A stretch of DNA of 64,000 bases from Methanocella conradii HZ254 (GTDB lineage Archaea; Halobacteriota; Methanocellia; Methanocellales; Methanocellaceae). The DNA lies in NCBI RefSeq assembly GCF_000251105.1, contig NC_017034.1, positions 310,001 through 374,000 on the forward strand. Direction: 5' to 3'. The notes beneath the pieces are model-generated. The model had not been told where the DNA came from. It was given only the letters and a program-made list of their open reading frames with translations, and did no database searches. Both the position numbers and the translations under genes were made by a program. This document shows positions 44,502 to 53,076 of this stretch, piece after piece; within the stretch, counting starts at the first letter, position 1; every line of letters begins with the position of its first letter.

Positions 44502-46355
44502 TCACCTCCTCTTTTTCCCTGTTAGAAGGTTGATGTACGCCTCAATGGCTGCCTCCTGCATGCCGGACCTCCTGAGCGCCCCCTCCAGGCTCGATACAAC
44601 AGCGGCATGGCCTGGCTCCAGGCGCAGCGCGCCAACGTACTCGCTGATGGCGTCCTGCAGCCTGCCCGCGTCCTCCAGCGATAGGCCGAGCCTATGCCTG
44701 GCCTCCGCATTTCCCGGCTCAATCCAGAGAGAGGCGCTATACTCTAGTATCGCCTCCTCTATCCTCCCCACGGCCCGTAGCGCGTTCGCCAGGTTAAAGT
44801 GTATGATGGCGTCATCAGGCCTCATCCTGGCCGCTTTACGGTATTCGTCTATCGCCTTATCTAGCCTGCCCTTCATGGCCAGAGCGAGGCCCAGGTTGAC
44901 CCTGGCCTCCACAAGCCCCGGCTTGAGGCGTATCGCCTCTTTATACTCCCTTATTGCCCGATCAAGCTCGCCCCGGCACGCATAAGACAGCCCAAGGTTA
45001 TGGCGGGCCATCGCGCTATCCGGCTTTAGCCTTAACGCATGAAGGTACTCCCTCATCGCCTCGTCGAGCAGGCCCTTTGCGCGAAGCGCCGTTCCCAGGT
45101 TATTGTGCGCATCAGCCAGGCATGGGTTTAGCCTTAAAGCCTCCCTATATTCGTCTATGGCCATGTCAACCTGCCCCCGAGCATCATATGCGACGCCGAG
45201 GTTGTTATGCACGGTGGCGAGGCGAGCCTTATGTTGCTCGGCGAGAACGGGGTCCGCCCTCAACGCCTTTCGATACACCCATATAGCCTCGTCAACAAGC
45301 CCTACGTTGTAAAGCGCAAGCCCCCTGTTATTATACTCCCATATGCCCGGCTCGACCCTGCGCGCGGGGGCGGGCGGCCACACGCCCATGAGTGACCGGT
45401 AGAGCCTCTCGAGGTCGGCTCTTAACGACCTAAAATCGCCGTACCTGTCCTCAGGCGATTTTTTCAGGCATTTCCTTATGATCGGGAATAGCCGGCTTTT
45501 GAAGTACGGCACCTTTGCCTCGCAGTGCGCCCTGCGATACCCGTCCACGCTATCCGCGATGAACGGCTGCCTGCCGCCATTGGCCATCTGGTACATGATG
45601 ACGCCGAAGCTGTAGACGTCGCTGCGAAGGTCGCTGACGCCATCGAACTGCTCAGGGGCCATCCAGGGGGACGTGCCCACCATCGATCGATACGGGCTAA
45701 AATCCATGTCAGAGGAGCGTAGCACCCCTTCCCAGAGCCTGGCCAGCCCGAAATCGGTTACCTTGAGCGTGCCGTCCCGTGATATCATGATGTTGTCGGG
45801 CTTAATGTCGCGGTGGGGCGTCACACCATGGGATGCCGCGTACGCCATGCCATCGCAGAACTGTATGGCCCACTCTATCGCCTGGAGGAGCGAGATCGAG
45901 TTAAGATAGTGGGTGAGCGTGTTACGGCCGGCGTCGTCCGGCTCTACGTACTCTAAAACGATGAACAGGCGGTTATCTAAAGCCTCAACGCCCACCGCCT
46001 GCACGATGTTGGGGTGGGCGTCGAGCAGCACCCACGCCAGCGCCTCTTGCCTGAAGCTTTCCCTCGCCCGGCCAGAGTAGAGGTATTTATCCTGAAACGT
46101 CTTGAGGGCATACATCTGCTGGGCGGAGCGGTCATAGCAAACGTAAACGATGCCCATGCCGCTTTTCCCTTCGCCCCCGAGTATCTGTCGCACTTCGTAT
46201 TGCTCGCCGATGAGGGAGCCTACAGTGATCTTCATCTCTTCCGGTATCCAATGCCTGTCAGGGCTCTCATAGTTCCAGGAACGCCCCAGCCCTCCCCCAG
46301 GCATCACCGTATCTTCCGTCATCCCCCCGACCTGCCGCCACCTATCGCCTGGCAT
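44502..46355 (-). CDS. Hanks-type Ser/Thr protein kinase with C-terminal TPR array
   Basis: This 617-residue protein (a start at residue 12, MTEDTV, is equally possible) has a complete kinase domain at about 52-315: glycine loop GGEGKSGMGIVYVC, Lys85 in YALKTF, HRDIKPDN at 181-188, DFG at 201-203 and APE near 233. From about 339 to 610 there are about eight 34-residue TPRs (NNLGVAYDARGQVDMAIDEY and relatives). No membrane segment is seen, so it is cytosolic. It is cotranscribed with the Clp-type ATPase, which may be its target or effector. This domain pair is bacterial in style and may have been gained laterally. Confidence 0.92.
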   Translation of the reverse strand: MPGDRWRQVGGMTEDTVMPGGGLGRSWNYESPDRHWIPEEMKITVGSLIGEQYEVRQILGGEGKSGMGIVYVCYDRSAQQMYALKTFQDKYLYSGRARESFRQEALAWVLLDAHPNIVQAVGVEALDNRLFIVLEYVEPDDAGRNTLTHYLNSISLLQAIEWAIQFCDGMAYAASHGVTPHRDIKPDNIMISRDGTLKVTDFGLARLWEGVLRSSDMDFSPYRSMVGTSPWMAPEQFDGVSDLRSDVYSFGVIMYQMANGGRQPFIADSVDGYRRAHCEAKVPYFKSRLFPIIRKCLKKSPEDRYGDFRSLRADLERLYRSLMGVWPPAPARRVEPGIWEYNNRGLALYNVGLVDEAIWVYRKALRADPVLAEQHKARLATVHNNLGVAYDARGQVDMAIDEYREALRLNPCLADAHNNLGTALRAKGLLDEAMREYLHALRLKPDSAMARHNLGLSYACRGELDRAIREYKEAIRLKPGLVEARVNLGLALAMKGRLDKAIDEYRKAARMRPDDAIIHFNLANALRAVGRIEEAILEYSASLWIEPGNAEARHRLGLSLEDAGRLQDAISEYVGALRLEPGHAAVVSSLEGALRRSGMQEAAIEAYINLLTGKKRR

Positions 46356-46442
46356 CGTGTCGCCTGGAAAGTACTTTAATTATAAGGGATGGCGGGATAA
46401 AAAAGTTGCTATGCAAATGCTGTATTGGATATGCATTTTCTG

Positions 46443-46600
46443 AGAGTGAATGGGGGTTCTATATGATAGTGGATGGTTAAACACCACATCTTCTATTAGT
46501 GACTGAAGGGGGGGGGGCATAGCGAAGCGAAGCCCCCATTTAGCCTCTAGAAAAAGAGATACCTTCTGCCCGACCATCGTTTTTTTATTGCCAACCATCT
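46443..46600 (-). repeat. Dispersed repeat element, copy 2
   Basis: This copy lies in reverse orientation to copy 1 (5547-5752) and shares all its blocks: GGGCAGAAGG, AGAGGCTAAA, GGGGGCTTCGCTTCGC, a run of ten C, CAGTCAC, AGAAGATGTGGTG, AACCATCCACTATCATAT and AACCCCC. The centre has the imperfect hairpin GGGGGC-TTCGC-TTCGCTAT-GCCCCC instead of the 21-bp array. The element is followed at once by the promoter of the L15e operon. Confidence 0.75.
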
Positions 46601-46608
46601 TAACACTT

Positions 46609-46624
46609 CGAAACTTTTATATGC
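46609..46624 (+). promoter_or_regulatory. Strong archaeal promoter (BRE-TATA) of the L15e operon
   Basis: CGAAACTTTTATATGC is a classic purine-rich BRE plus TATA box. It predicts a transcription start near 46645, giving an 80-base leader before the L15e start codon. Confidence 0.75.
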
Positions 46625-46650
46625 TTGTAGCCTTCTATTGGCCATCGCAG

Positions 46651-46698
46651 TTTCAGCAGCGGGATGCGTCCCGCCGGAATGTGGCTAACATAGCTGAA
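46651..46698 (+). promoter_or_regulatory. Structured leader of the L15e mRNA
   Basis: TTCAGC (46652-46657) pairs with GCTGAA (46693-46698) and encloses a hairpin GCGGGA-TGCG-TCCCGC (46659-46674). The structure begins a few bases after the predicted transcription start and ends 28 bases before the start codon. It could be an autoregulatory site for the ribosomal protein. No known RNA family was recognised. Confidence 0.45.
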
Positions 46699-46726
46699 CC
46701 GTGAAACCATGATGGAGAATCGAAAC

Positions 46727-47317
46727 ATGGCGAAGTCAATGTATCACTATATAAGGGACGCCTGGAAGCGACCCGATGAGACCTACGTGGGCAAGCTCTT
46801 CTGGGAAAGATTACAGCAGTGGCGGCGGGAGCCGTCGGTGGTCAGGATCGACAGGCCAACAAGGCTGGACAGGGCCAGGGAGGCCGGCTATAAGGCGAAG
46901 CAGGGCATCATCGTGGTGAGGGCACACGTCAGGAGAGGCGGCAGCCGCAAGTCGAGGTACGTCAGGGGCAGGAAGTCGAAACACATGGGCCTCAGGACCC
47001 TCACCAGGCGCAAGAGCATTCAGCGCATCGCGGAGGAGAGGGCCTCGAAGAAGTTCCCCAACATGGAGGTCTTGAACTCATACTGGGTAGGCGAGGACGG
47101 CAAGCACAAGTGGTACGAGATAATCCTCGTGGACCCCCACCATCCATCTATTCTAGCGGATAAAGACCTAAACTGGATTGCCAGGCCGACGCACCGGGGC
47201 AGGGCCGAGAGGGGCCTGACGAGCGCGGGCATCAAGGGGAGAGGCCTGCGCCGTAAGGGCATGGGCACTGAGAAGACCAGGCCCTCGATAGGCAGCCACG
47301 AGAGACGGGGTAAATGA
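46727..47317 (+). CDS. rpl15e: Large-subunit ribosomal protein L15e
   Basis: The protein has 196 residues from ATG 46727 (GGAG ten bases ahead); an ATG at 46709 would add six residues foreign to the family. The start MAKSMYHYIRDAWKRP is typical. The chain is very basic, with VRAHVRRGGSRKSRY near 65-80 and RPTHRGRAERGLTSAGIKGRGLR near the end. It binds 23S rRNA in the large subunit and occurs only in archaea and eukaryotes. It leads an RNA-related operon; the next gene overlaps it by four bases. Confidence 0.96.
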   Translation: MAKSMYHYIRDAWKRPDETYVGKLFWERLQQWRREPSVVRIDRPTRLDRAREAGYKAKQGIIVVRAHVRRGGSRKSRYVRGRKSKHMGLRTLTRRKSIQRIAEERASKKFPNMEVLNSYWVGEDGKHKWYEIILVDPHHPSILADKDLNWIARPTHRGRAERGLTSAGIKGRGLRRKGMGTEKTRPSIGSHERRGK

Positions 47318-47742
47318 TCCATTACATCCTTTTTAGGACACAATCACATGCTACCGAGGACGTTTCAAGGGTCAGGCAGGCCCTTGTTAACGTCTTGCCT
47401 CCCGATACCCCGATTAAGGAGGAGGAGACGAGGGGCTATTTTGATAACCCGATAACCGTTTTGACGGCGCGCCTCGAGAAGAAGGCCGCCGAGGAGTACG
47501 TTAAATTTTTAAAGTCCAGGCTTCTCGAGGCCGATTTAAAGGAGCTGGTGAAGGAGCTTCCTGAGCGGGTTAGCGATGATTGCGACTTTTATCTAAAGCT
47601 CTCCAAGCAGGACGCATACCTGGGTGACATCCGCCTCACGTATGCGGAGGATGTGATTGCCATAAGGGCCAAGGTGGCCGCATACCCGGCCAGGCGCGAG
47701 GCGGCCCTGAAGGTACTGGAGGAGTACTTCAATGATCCGTGA
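47314..47742 (+). CDS. Exosome-associated RNA-binding protein (COG1325)
   Basis: This 142-residue protein belongs to the archaeal COG1325 family (DUF54): IHYILFRTQSHATEDV at the start, FDNPITVLTARLEKK near 45 and DCDFYLKLSKQDAYLGD near 89. Its genes are characteristically found beside L15e and the RNase P protein gene, exactly as here. It probably binds structured RNA in rRNA or tRNA processing. It overlaps L15e by four bases and rnp3 by eleven. Confidence 0.85.
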   Translation: MIHYILFRTQSHATEDVSRVRQALVNVLPPDTPIKEEETRGYFDNPITVLTARLEKKAAEEYVKFLKSRLLEADLKELVKELPERVSDDCDFYLKLSKQDAYLGDIRLTYAEDVIAIRAKVAAYPARREAALKVLEEYFNDP

Positions 47743-48427
47743 GGCGTTTTATGACCTGGGAGTGCACGCCTACCCCGAAGGCGGGAGCACTTTATCATTA
47801 ATGGCGTTGAAGGCGAAAGAGTATGGTTATGCGGGCCTTTGTACTGTTAACCACTCTGATTTTTTCCTTGACGTGAAGAAGGTGCCTGTGCCTGAGGGCG
47901 TCGAAGTGGTGCAGGGCGTCGAGGTCGTGGCGAGAGACGCTAATGACCTTCGGAGGCAGGTGGACAGGTTCAGGAAGAAGGTGAGGGTACTAGCCGTCCA
48001 TGGCGGCGACGCGGCCATCAACCGGGCGGCGTGCGAGGAGGAGCGAGTCGACATTTTGATGCACCCGCAGGACGGAAAGACGGGCGGCCTAAACCACGTC
48101 CTGGCGAGGCTGGCGGCCGATAAGGGCGTTGCCATAGGCTTCGAGCTTTTACCGATAATCTATAATAAGGGCGGCTCCCGCGTGAGGACTCTTTCCGGTT
48201 ACCGTGCCAACCTCGCCCTGGCGAAAAAGTACGGGGCGCCATTCGTGGTCGTATCGGGCGCCATGTCTATTTACGACATGAGGGACGTGCGAACGGCGCT
48301 CTCCCTTTGCAGGCTGCTCGGCATGGGCGAAAAGGACGCAATCAGGGGCCTCTCCTTTTATCCTTCAGAGATACTAAGGCGCAGCTCGCCTGGCTACATC
48401 ATGGAAGGCGTCCAGGTCATAGGATAA
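47732..48427 (+). CDS. rnp3: Ribonuclease P protein component 3 (Rpp30)
   Basis: This 231-residue protein is a TIM-barrel Rpp30 homologue: FYDLGVHAYPEGGSTL at the start, AGLCTVNHSDF near 36, VDILMHPQ near 109, GVAIGFELLPII near 132 and APFVVVSGAMSIYDMRD near 170. Rpp30 pairs with Pop5 on the RNase P RNA and helps mature tRNA 5' ends. A Pop5 (rnp2) gene, often next in other archaea, does not follow here. Confidence 0.94.
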   Translation: MIREAFYDLGVHAYPEGGSTLSLMALKAKEYGYAGLCTVNHSDFFLDVKKVPVPEGVEVVQGVEVVARDANDLRRQVDRFRKKVRVLAVHGGDAAINRAACEEERVDILMHPQDGKTGGLNHVLARLAADKGVAIGFELLPIIYNKGGSRVRTLSGYRANLALAKKYGAPFVVVSGAMSIYDMRDVRTALSLCRLLGMGEKDAIRGLSFYPSEILRRSSPGYIMEGVQVIG

Positions 48428-48522
48428 GGGCTCTGTAGATGAGAAAAGCCTTATTATTATTAAATGCATATTAAGTCTAAAAATGGTATCACTTATCACA
48501 CGATTTGCCATGTGGTGGTTAC

Positions 48523-49224
48523 ATGGACATTTCAGTTATCATTCCCACGTATAACGAGGAAAAGTATATTGAGACCTGCCTGAGGTCACTGAAGTGCCAG
48601 GATTTTTCGGGCAACTATGAGGTCATAGTCTCCGATGGGAGCAGCACCGATGCCACGGTGGAGATCGCATGCAAGTATGCCGACAGGGTGATTGTGGACC
48701 GCAAGGATACAATTGCGTATGGCAGGCAGGTTGGCTCAATGGCGGCCAGGTACCCCGTCTTAGCCTTCACCGATGCTGATACGTTCATACCATCTGACTG
48801 GCTGAGCAGCCTGGCGGCGTCGCTCGAGGACAGCAGGGTCGTGGGCGTCCATGGAAAACTTTTACCATTAGACGGGAACCGCTTTGAGCAAGAGTTCTGT
48901 AACTACGTGTTGCCCCCGTTCTCCCGGTTCATGGTACAGATTAACAAGCCCTCGGTGCCCGGCTCGAACTTTGCCGTCAGGAGAAGGGCGTTCAACAAGG
49001 TCAAGGGCTTTAATACGAAGCTGGTCACAGGGGAGGACGTGGACCTGTGCAACCGCATAAAATCGCTGGGCAGGTTCGTCTACAATCCTGATGCAGTCGT
49101 TTACGTGTCCACGAGAAGGGTACGCCAGTGGGGCTACCTGAAAATGCTATCGTTCTACACGGCTAACACGATACGCTACCATACTTTTGGCTCGGTTAGC
49201 AAGTATTTTGAGCCTATACGCTAG
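48523..49224 (+). CDS. GT2-family glycosyltransferase
   Basis: The protein has 233 residues from ATG 48523 (GGTGG ahead). It starts with the GT-A nucleotide-sugar motif MDISVIIPTYNEEKYIETCL, has DGSSTDATVEIA near 38, a DADTF acidic site near 88 and GEDVDLCNRI near 172 (ED acid plus a QxxRW-like end). It transfers a sugar to a lipid or protein acceptor; the acceptor is unknown. No membrane helices are present. Its end overlaps the convergent COG2122 gene by four bases. Confidence 0.88.
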   Translation: MDISVIIPTYNEEKYIETCLRSLKCQDFSGNYEVIVSDGSSTDATVEIACKYADRVIVDRKDTIAYGRQVGSMAARYPVLAFTDADTFIPSDWLSSLAASLEDSRVVGVHGKLLPLDGNRFEQEFCNYVLPPFSRFMVQINKPSVPGSNFAVRRRAFNKVKGFNTKLVTGEDVDLCNRIKSLGRFVYNPDAVVYVSTRRVRQWGYLKMLSFYTANTIRYHTFGSVSKYFEPIR

Positions 49225-49934
49225 TCGGCTTTTGTGATCTTATCGTATGGGACGTCGACGCGAACTAGCTTTGGCAGCCTGCCATATGTTGCCATGCTAT
49301 CCCCTATGATGCCTATGGCGCCGGAGACCTCGGGCACCTCTTTGAGAAAGTCGAATGCATGAGCTAACGATTCTTTGTCAATTATGCGGTTTCCGAGGGC
49401 AGTGGCCGCGGCGTCGGCCAGGGAGACGTCTTCAGATATAACGAGGGCGGCGTCTGAGTTGCCGAGGCTAATCGACGGCCCGACGGTGCCAGAAGAGGTG
49501 CATATGCCCAGGATGCTACCCCTTGGCTCGACCTCCAGGCCCAGGCCCTTGATTGGCGACTCGCCGGCGTAGATGCCCACCACCACGGGGCGGTCGTTGA
49601 TGAGCGCAATGTCGCCGCCGTTATCGATGATGGCGTGGGCGCAGCCAGCCCTCACCATGTCCTCGAGGGCGAGCCAGGCGATGGTCCCTGCCACGGCTGC
49701 CATGGGGCCGACGCCCACCTTTGTGGCCGCCTCAGCCATGCGCCGGGCCACCTCGGGGGAGCCAGGGGGGCACTCGTAAGGCTCGAAGGTGACCTTAAAA
49801 AACGGGTCCTCCATGATGTAGCGCTCCAGGTCTGCCCTGGCACGCCTTATGGAGTCCAGGCATATTGAGTGGAAGCGCTCGTCAGCCGTAACCGTTACAA
49901 TGGTCTCCTTGATGCGGTATTTTCTGGACAGCAT
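49221..49934 (-). CDS. UPF0280/COG2122 ApbE-like protein of homocysteine synthesis
   Basis: This 237-residue protein matches UPF0280: VGPMAAVAGTIAWLALEDM near 90, AIIDNGGDIALIND near 115, GICTSSGTVGPSISLGNSDAALVISED near 155-182. In Methanosarcina the COG2122 protein helps build homocysteine from aspartate semialdehyde and sulfide together with a NIL-ferredoxin and a DUF39-CBS protein. Here all three genes are consecutive, which strongly supports that role. It is the last of the three and starts one base after the stop of the NIL-ferredoxin gene. Confidence 0.88.
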   Translation of the reverse strand: MLSRKYRIKETIVTVTADERFHSICLDSIRRARADLERYIMEDPFFKVTFEPYECPPGSPEVARRMAEAATKVGVGPMAAVAGTIAWLALEDMVRAGCAHAIIDNGGDIALINDRPVVVGIYAGESPIKGLGLEVEPRGSILGICTSSGTVGPSISLGNSDAALVISEDVSLADAAATALGNRIIDKESLAHAFDFLKEVPEVSGAIGIIGDSMATYGRLPKLVRVDVPYDKITKAD

Positions 49935-49935
49935 G

Positions 49936-50325
49936 TCAGTACTCGGGCAGCTTAATCACCCTCACGGGGCATGCGTTCACGCAGTTCCCGCACTGGACGC
50001 ACAGCTTCTCGTCCATCCTCACCCGCCAGTCATACTCGTAGCGTATTGCTCCGACCGGGCAGGCCGAGACGCATGCCCCACAGTGTATACAGTTCTCCTC
50101 ATCCTTTGTGATGGGCACGTCGAGGCGGGTGACCTCCACCTTTTTGCGCTTTAGCACGTTTACTACCTCGCGGCAGCTATCGTCGGGCACGTTGACGACT
50201 ATCTCGCCCTGGGGGCCCTCCACCCTGGCCCGCTCTATCTCGAGCTTGACGCCCGTCTCAAGCACCGCTTCCGCTATGATCGGCTTTTTGATTATCTCCG
50301 AGTTGAATCTGAGGAGCAGCTTCAC
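49936..50325 (-). CDS. NIL domain plus 2[4Fe-4S] ferredoxin of homocysteine synthesis
   Basis: This 129-residue protein has an N-terminal NIL ligand-binding domain (about 1-75, LLLRFNSEIIKKPIIAE) and a C-terminal double cluster ferredoxin (CIHCGACVSACPVGAI and CVQCGNCVNACPVRV). It corresponds to the Methanosarcina protein shown by genetics to be needed for homocysteine formation without O-acetylhomoserine. It would supply electrons or handle sulfur for the DUF39 enzyme. It overlaps that gene by four bases. Confidence 0.92.
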   Translation of the reverse strand: MKLLLRFNSEIIKKPIIAEAVLETGVKLEIERARVEGPQGEIVVNVPDDSCREVVNVLKRKKVEVTRLDVPITKDEENCIHCGACVSACPVGAIRYEYDWRVRMDEKLCVQCGNCVNACPVRVIKLPEY

Positions 50326-51824
50326 TGGCGCAACCCCCTGGATATGAGCTTGCTCAGGCCTTCGCCCGTCACTATGCCCAGCACCTTCCTGTCCTTATCG
50401 ATGACCGGCAGCGCCGAGATGTTGTGCTTCTCCAGCAGCCGTACCGCCAGGTCAACGGGGTCCTCCGGGGACACGGTTATCACGTTCCTGGTCATGATAG
50501 GCGCCAGGTCTCCGTCCTTTGACAGGGCCAGGGCCTTGGACACGTCCCACGAGGTCACGATGCCCACCAGCCTTTTATCCTCATCCACGACCGGGAGGTG
50601 GTTGAACCTGTCCTCTATTATCTTTTTGGCCGCCTCATACACGCTAAATCCGACCTTGATGGTGGCCACCGGCACCATGACGTCCTTGATGAGCGGCATC
50701 TCCTGGGTCTGTTTCATCGGCTTCGTAGAGCCTTCCACCGGGATGCGCTCCACGGGCGATGACAGGAAAAACTTTCCACTCTTGATCCAGGATTTAAGCT
50801 CTGCGGCGACCTGCCTGGCCATGTAGAAGCTCGAGAGCGATGACGTCTTCACCTCCTTGCCATTGAGGTCAATCATGCCGCTCTTCAGCTCCTCATACGT
50901 CACTTTCCGGAGCTCGGGCTTGGACCGCCTAGGAACCGAGTAGTCGTAAACGCCCGTGACTATTTCGGCGTCGCTGACCGCCGTGGCCCTCGCAATATCA
51001 TCGTTCAATATGGGTATAGGTATGCCCAGCCCCACGTACATCGTCGTGCCGTACTTATAAAAAGTTGCGGCCCGTATGTACTCCCGCTTCATCTTTTTCA
51101 AATTCCCCGTGACCATCAGCGTGCCAAAGCCTCCGGATGGGCTGTGCTGCGTCCCCTCAGATATTATGTAGCCCTGCGCGCCGCCGAGGAATATCCTGGT
51201 GCCCACGCCGATGGTCTCATAGTTTGGATCGTTGGACAGGGGGGAGAGCACGCCCGCCCCGCTATAGGTTACGTTGCCATTGTTCGGCAGCAGGGTGCCC
51301 ATGTAAGTGTAAATCGTCTTTGACGAGCAATTGGTCGCCGCGTTATATTTTTGATAGGCGTTCCGCGGGTTCACCATTATAGCCTGGTTCATGTCATCCA
51401 GGGTTATCGAAGTGTCAATCCTCTTTCTCGGGTAGCAATCCGTGCCATAGGCAATGGCCTTGAGCCAGACCTCCTCTCCTTTTAGTAAATCCTCGATGAC
51501 GTGGGAGCCGCCGTAGTCCATGCCTTTAGTGTCTGAAAGCTGCGTGGCGCCCAGGTATGCGTCCACGGCGGCTATGCCCGTGTAGGCCTCCACGTCGTTC
51601 AACCAGACCCTCTGCATCTTGATGGGCGGGTCGGAGTGCCCGAAGTTGAAGAAGACTCCCGAAGAGCACATGGCGCCGAAGGTCCCCGTCGTCACGACGT
51701 CTACCTGCCTGGCCGCCTCGCTGACCCCCAGCTCCTGGACGAGCGCGGTCATCTCCTCAGCGGTGACCACGTTGACCGAGCCGTCCCTTATCTTTTCGTT
51801 TATCTCTTCGATCGTTCTTCTCAT
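50322..51824 (-). CDS. Homocysteine biosynthesis protein (DUF39 with two CBS domains)
   Basis: The protein has 500 residues from ATG 51824; a longer frame to 52001 passes through the promoter region. Residues 1-370 are the DUF39 (HcyBio) domain: RRTIEEINEKIRDGSVNVVTAEEM, TTGTFGAMCSSGVF with a conserved cysteine near 53, YGTDCYPRK, GVGTRIFLGGAQGYI. Two CBS domains follow at about 385-500. It condenses aspartate semialdehyde with sulfide to homocysteine, probably through a persulfide. It heads the triad; asd, which makes the substrate, lies 2 kb away. Confidence 0.94.
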   Translation of the reverse strand: MRRTIEEINEKIRDGSVNVVTAEEMTALVQELGVSEAARQVDVVTTGTFGAMCSSGVFFNFGHSDPPIKMQRVWLNDVEAYTGIAAVDAYLGATQLSDTKGMDYGGSHVIEDLLKGEEVWLKAIAYGTDCYPRKRIDTSITLDDMNQAIMVNPRNAYQKYNAATNCSSKTIYTYMGTLLPNNGNVTYSGAGVLSPLSNDPNYETIGVGTRIFLGGAQGYIISEGTQHSPSGGFGTLMVTGNLKKMKREYIRAATFYKYGTTMYVGLGIPIPILNDDIARATAVSDAEIVTGVYDYSVPRRSKPELRKVTYEELKSGMIDLNGKEVKTSSLSSFYMARQVAAELKSWIKSGKFFLSSPVERIPVEGSTKPMKQTQEMPLIKDVMVPVATIKVGFSVYEAAKKIIEDRFNHLPVVDEDKRLVGIVTSWDVSKALALSKDGDLAPIMTRNVITVSPEDPVDLAVRLLEKHNISALPVIDKDRKVLGIVTGEGLSKLISRGLRQ

Positions 51825-51973
51825 AAAAACCACTTTGCGATTACTTGACGATGAGGAGTAATAATACCTATGACTATTTATAATTGGTGGTAATAAAAGT
51901 GCCGTGCTGAAAAACGTGACAAAGCAAAAAAATAAGTATTCAACACGGCAAATATGCCCATAGTGAGTTCTAG

Positions 51974-52942
51974 TTGAGGGCGGCTCTATTTCTGGCGGCA
52001 ATAGCCGCGATGTTCATGATATGCGGCTGCGTTGGAGGCATGGGCACGATAGAGTACATGGGTCTAAAGTATGGGTCCTCTACGCACGACGTGGCGTCAG
52101 CGGACAAGCTATACTATACTGGTGAGACGTGGGGAGGGGCGAAGCTCTACGCTCCAGGCTGGGAAAGCCCTGGAAAGGTGCCCTCGCTATTATTTACGAG
52201 CGATGCCGCGGGATACCACGCCTTCTCGAAGCCTGCCGTCGGGATATACGCGTATTCGCTCTACGCTCATTATAACCTGGGCGAGCCCGTCACCATCGGC
52301 CTGATGAATGAGGCCGCGGGGAAGGTGGACCTGAAAAACGCGGCGCCGTGGGAGATACAGGCATTGCAAGGCGGCGCGTGGAAGACGATATATCAGCCAG
52401 TAGCCGCTCAGGTGATAACGACGCTGGAGAACGGCACATACAGGGAGTGGACGTGGGACCAGCGTGATAATGGAGGGGAGGCTGTCTGCGCTGGCGAATA
52501 CAGGGTGGCCATAGATGGGAAATATATGGCCTACTTTAACATCACGCCCGGCTCGCCTGTCGTGAGGGCCGAGGCCACTGACTATGATAATAAGACGCTT
52601 CGCGACACGTTCTGGGACGCTAAAGAGCATAAGGCATTTGGCGAGCATTACAAGGAATACGCCGATGAGGCGCGCCGCGACGTCGAGGGGCAGATGCTAT
52701 TCAAGGCCTGGATGAAGGGCCTTGACCCGGATAAGCTCCAGTCAGCCTTAAAAACCGCCCGAGATAACGCGAGCACGCTCAACATGCTGCCATGCCTGGC
52801 AGTGCACGCCAGCTATGGGGGCCAGCCCTGCTGGATAATCGTATACAACTGGGGCATGGCAAACGAAAGCCCTGGACACATAAGGTACTATGTGGTCGAC
52901 GATGCCGCCGGCAAAATCATACAATTCGAAACTTGTAGGTAA
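51974..52942 (+). CDS. Lipoprotein with an Ig-like (BsuPI-type) domain
   Basis: This 322-residue protein from a TTG at 51974 has a lipoprotein signal ending in MICGC (Cys19). Near 105-190 there is a beta-sandwich with WEIQALQGG and TWDQRDNGGEAVCAGEYRV, like the proteinase-inhibitor BsuPI fold. The C-terminal part (about 235-320) is a mixed alpha/beta domain without known family. It would be anchored outside the membrane. It diverges from the homocysteine operon; no function can be assigned. Confidence 0.7.
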   Translation: MRAALFLAAIAAMFMICGCVGGMGTIEYMGLKYGSSTHDVASADKLYYTGETWGGAKLYAPGWESPGKVPSLLFTSDAAGYHAFSKPAVGIYAYSLYAHYNLGEPVTIGLMNEAAGKVDLKNAAPWEIQALQGGAWKTIYQPVAAQVITTLENGTYREWTWDQRDNGGEAVCAGEYRVAIDGKYMAYFNITPGSPVVRAEATDYDNKTLRDTFWDAKEHKAFGEHYKEYADEARRDVEGQMLFKAWMKGLDPDKLQSALKTARDNASTLNMLPCLAVHASYGGQPCWIIVYNWGMANESPGHIRYYVVDDAAGKIIQFETCR

Positions 52943-53008
52943 GCCTGCTACTTTTATGCCTACGCTGAGTATATAAGGTTTATATACCATTGACGTGCTT
53001 AAATCATA

Positions 53009-53021
53009 ATATATTTAAATA
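53009..53021 (+). promoter_or_regulatory. TATA box of the tbp gene
   Basis: ATATATTTAAATA lies about 60 bases upstream of the TBP start codon and predicts a transcription start near 53040. The gene has a GGAG ribosome site. Confidence 0.65.
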
Positions 53022-53076
53022 CTAGCCGTGAAAACAGCGAGTTGTTTCAACCGGCATTCTTGTAGGAGTTTTAATT

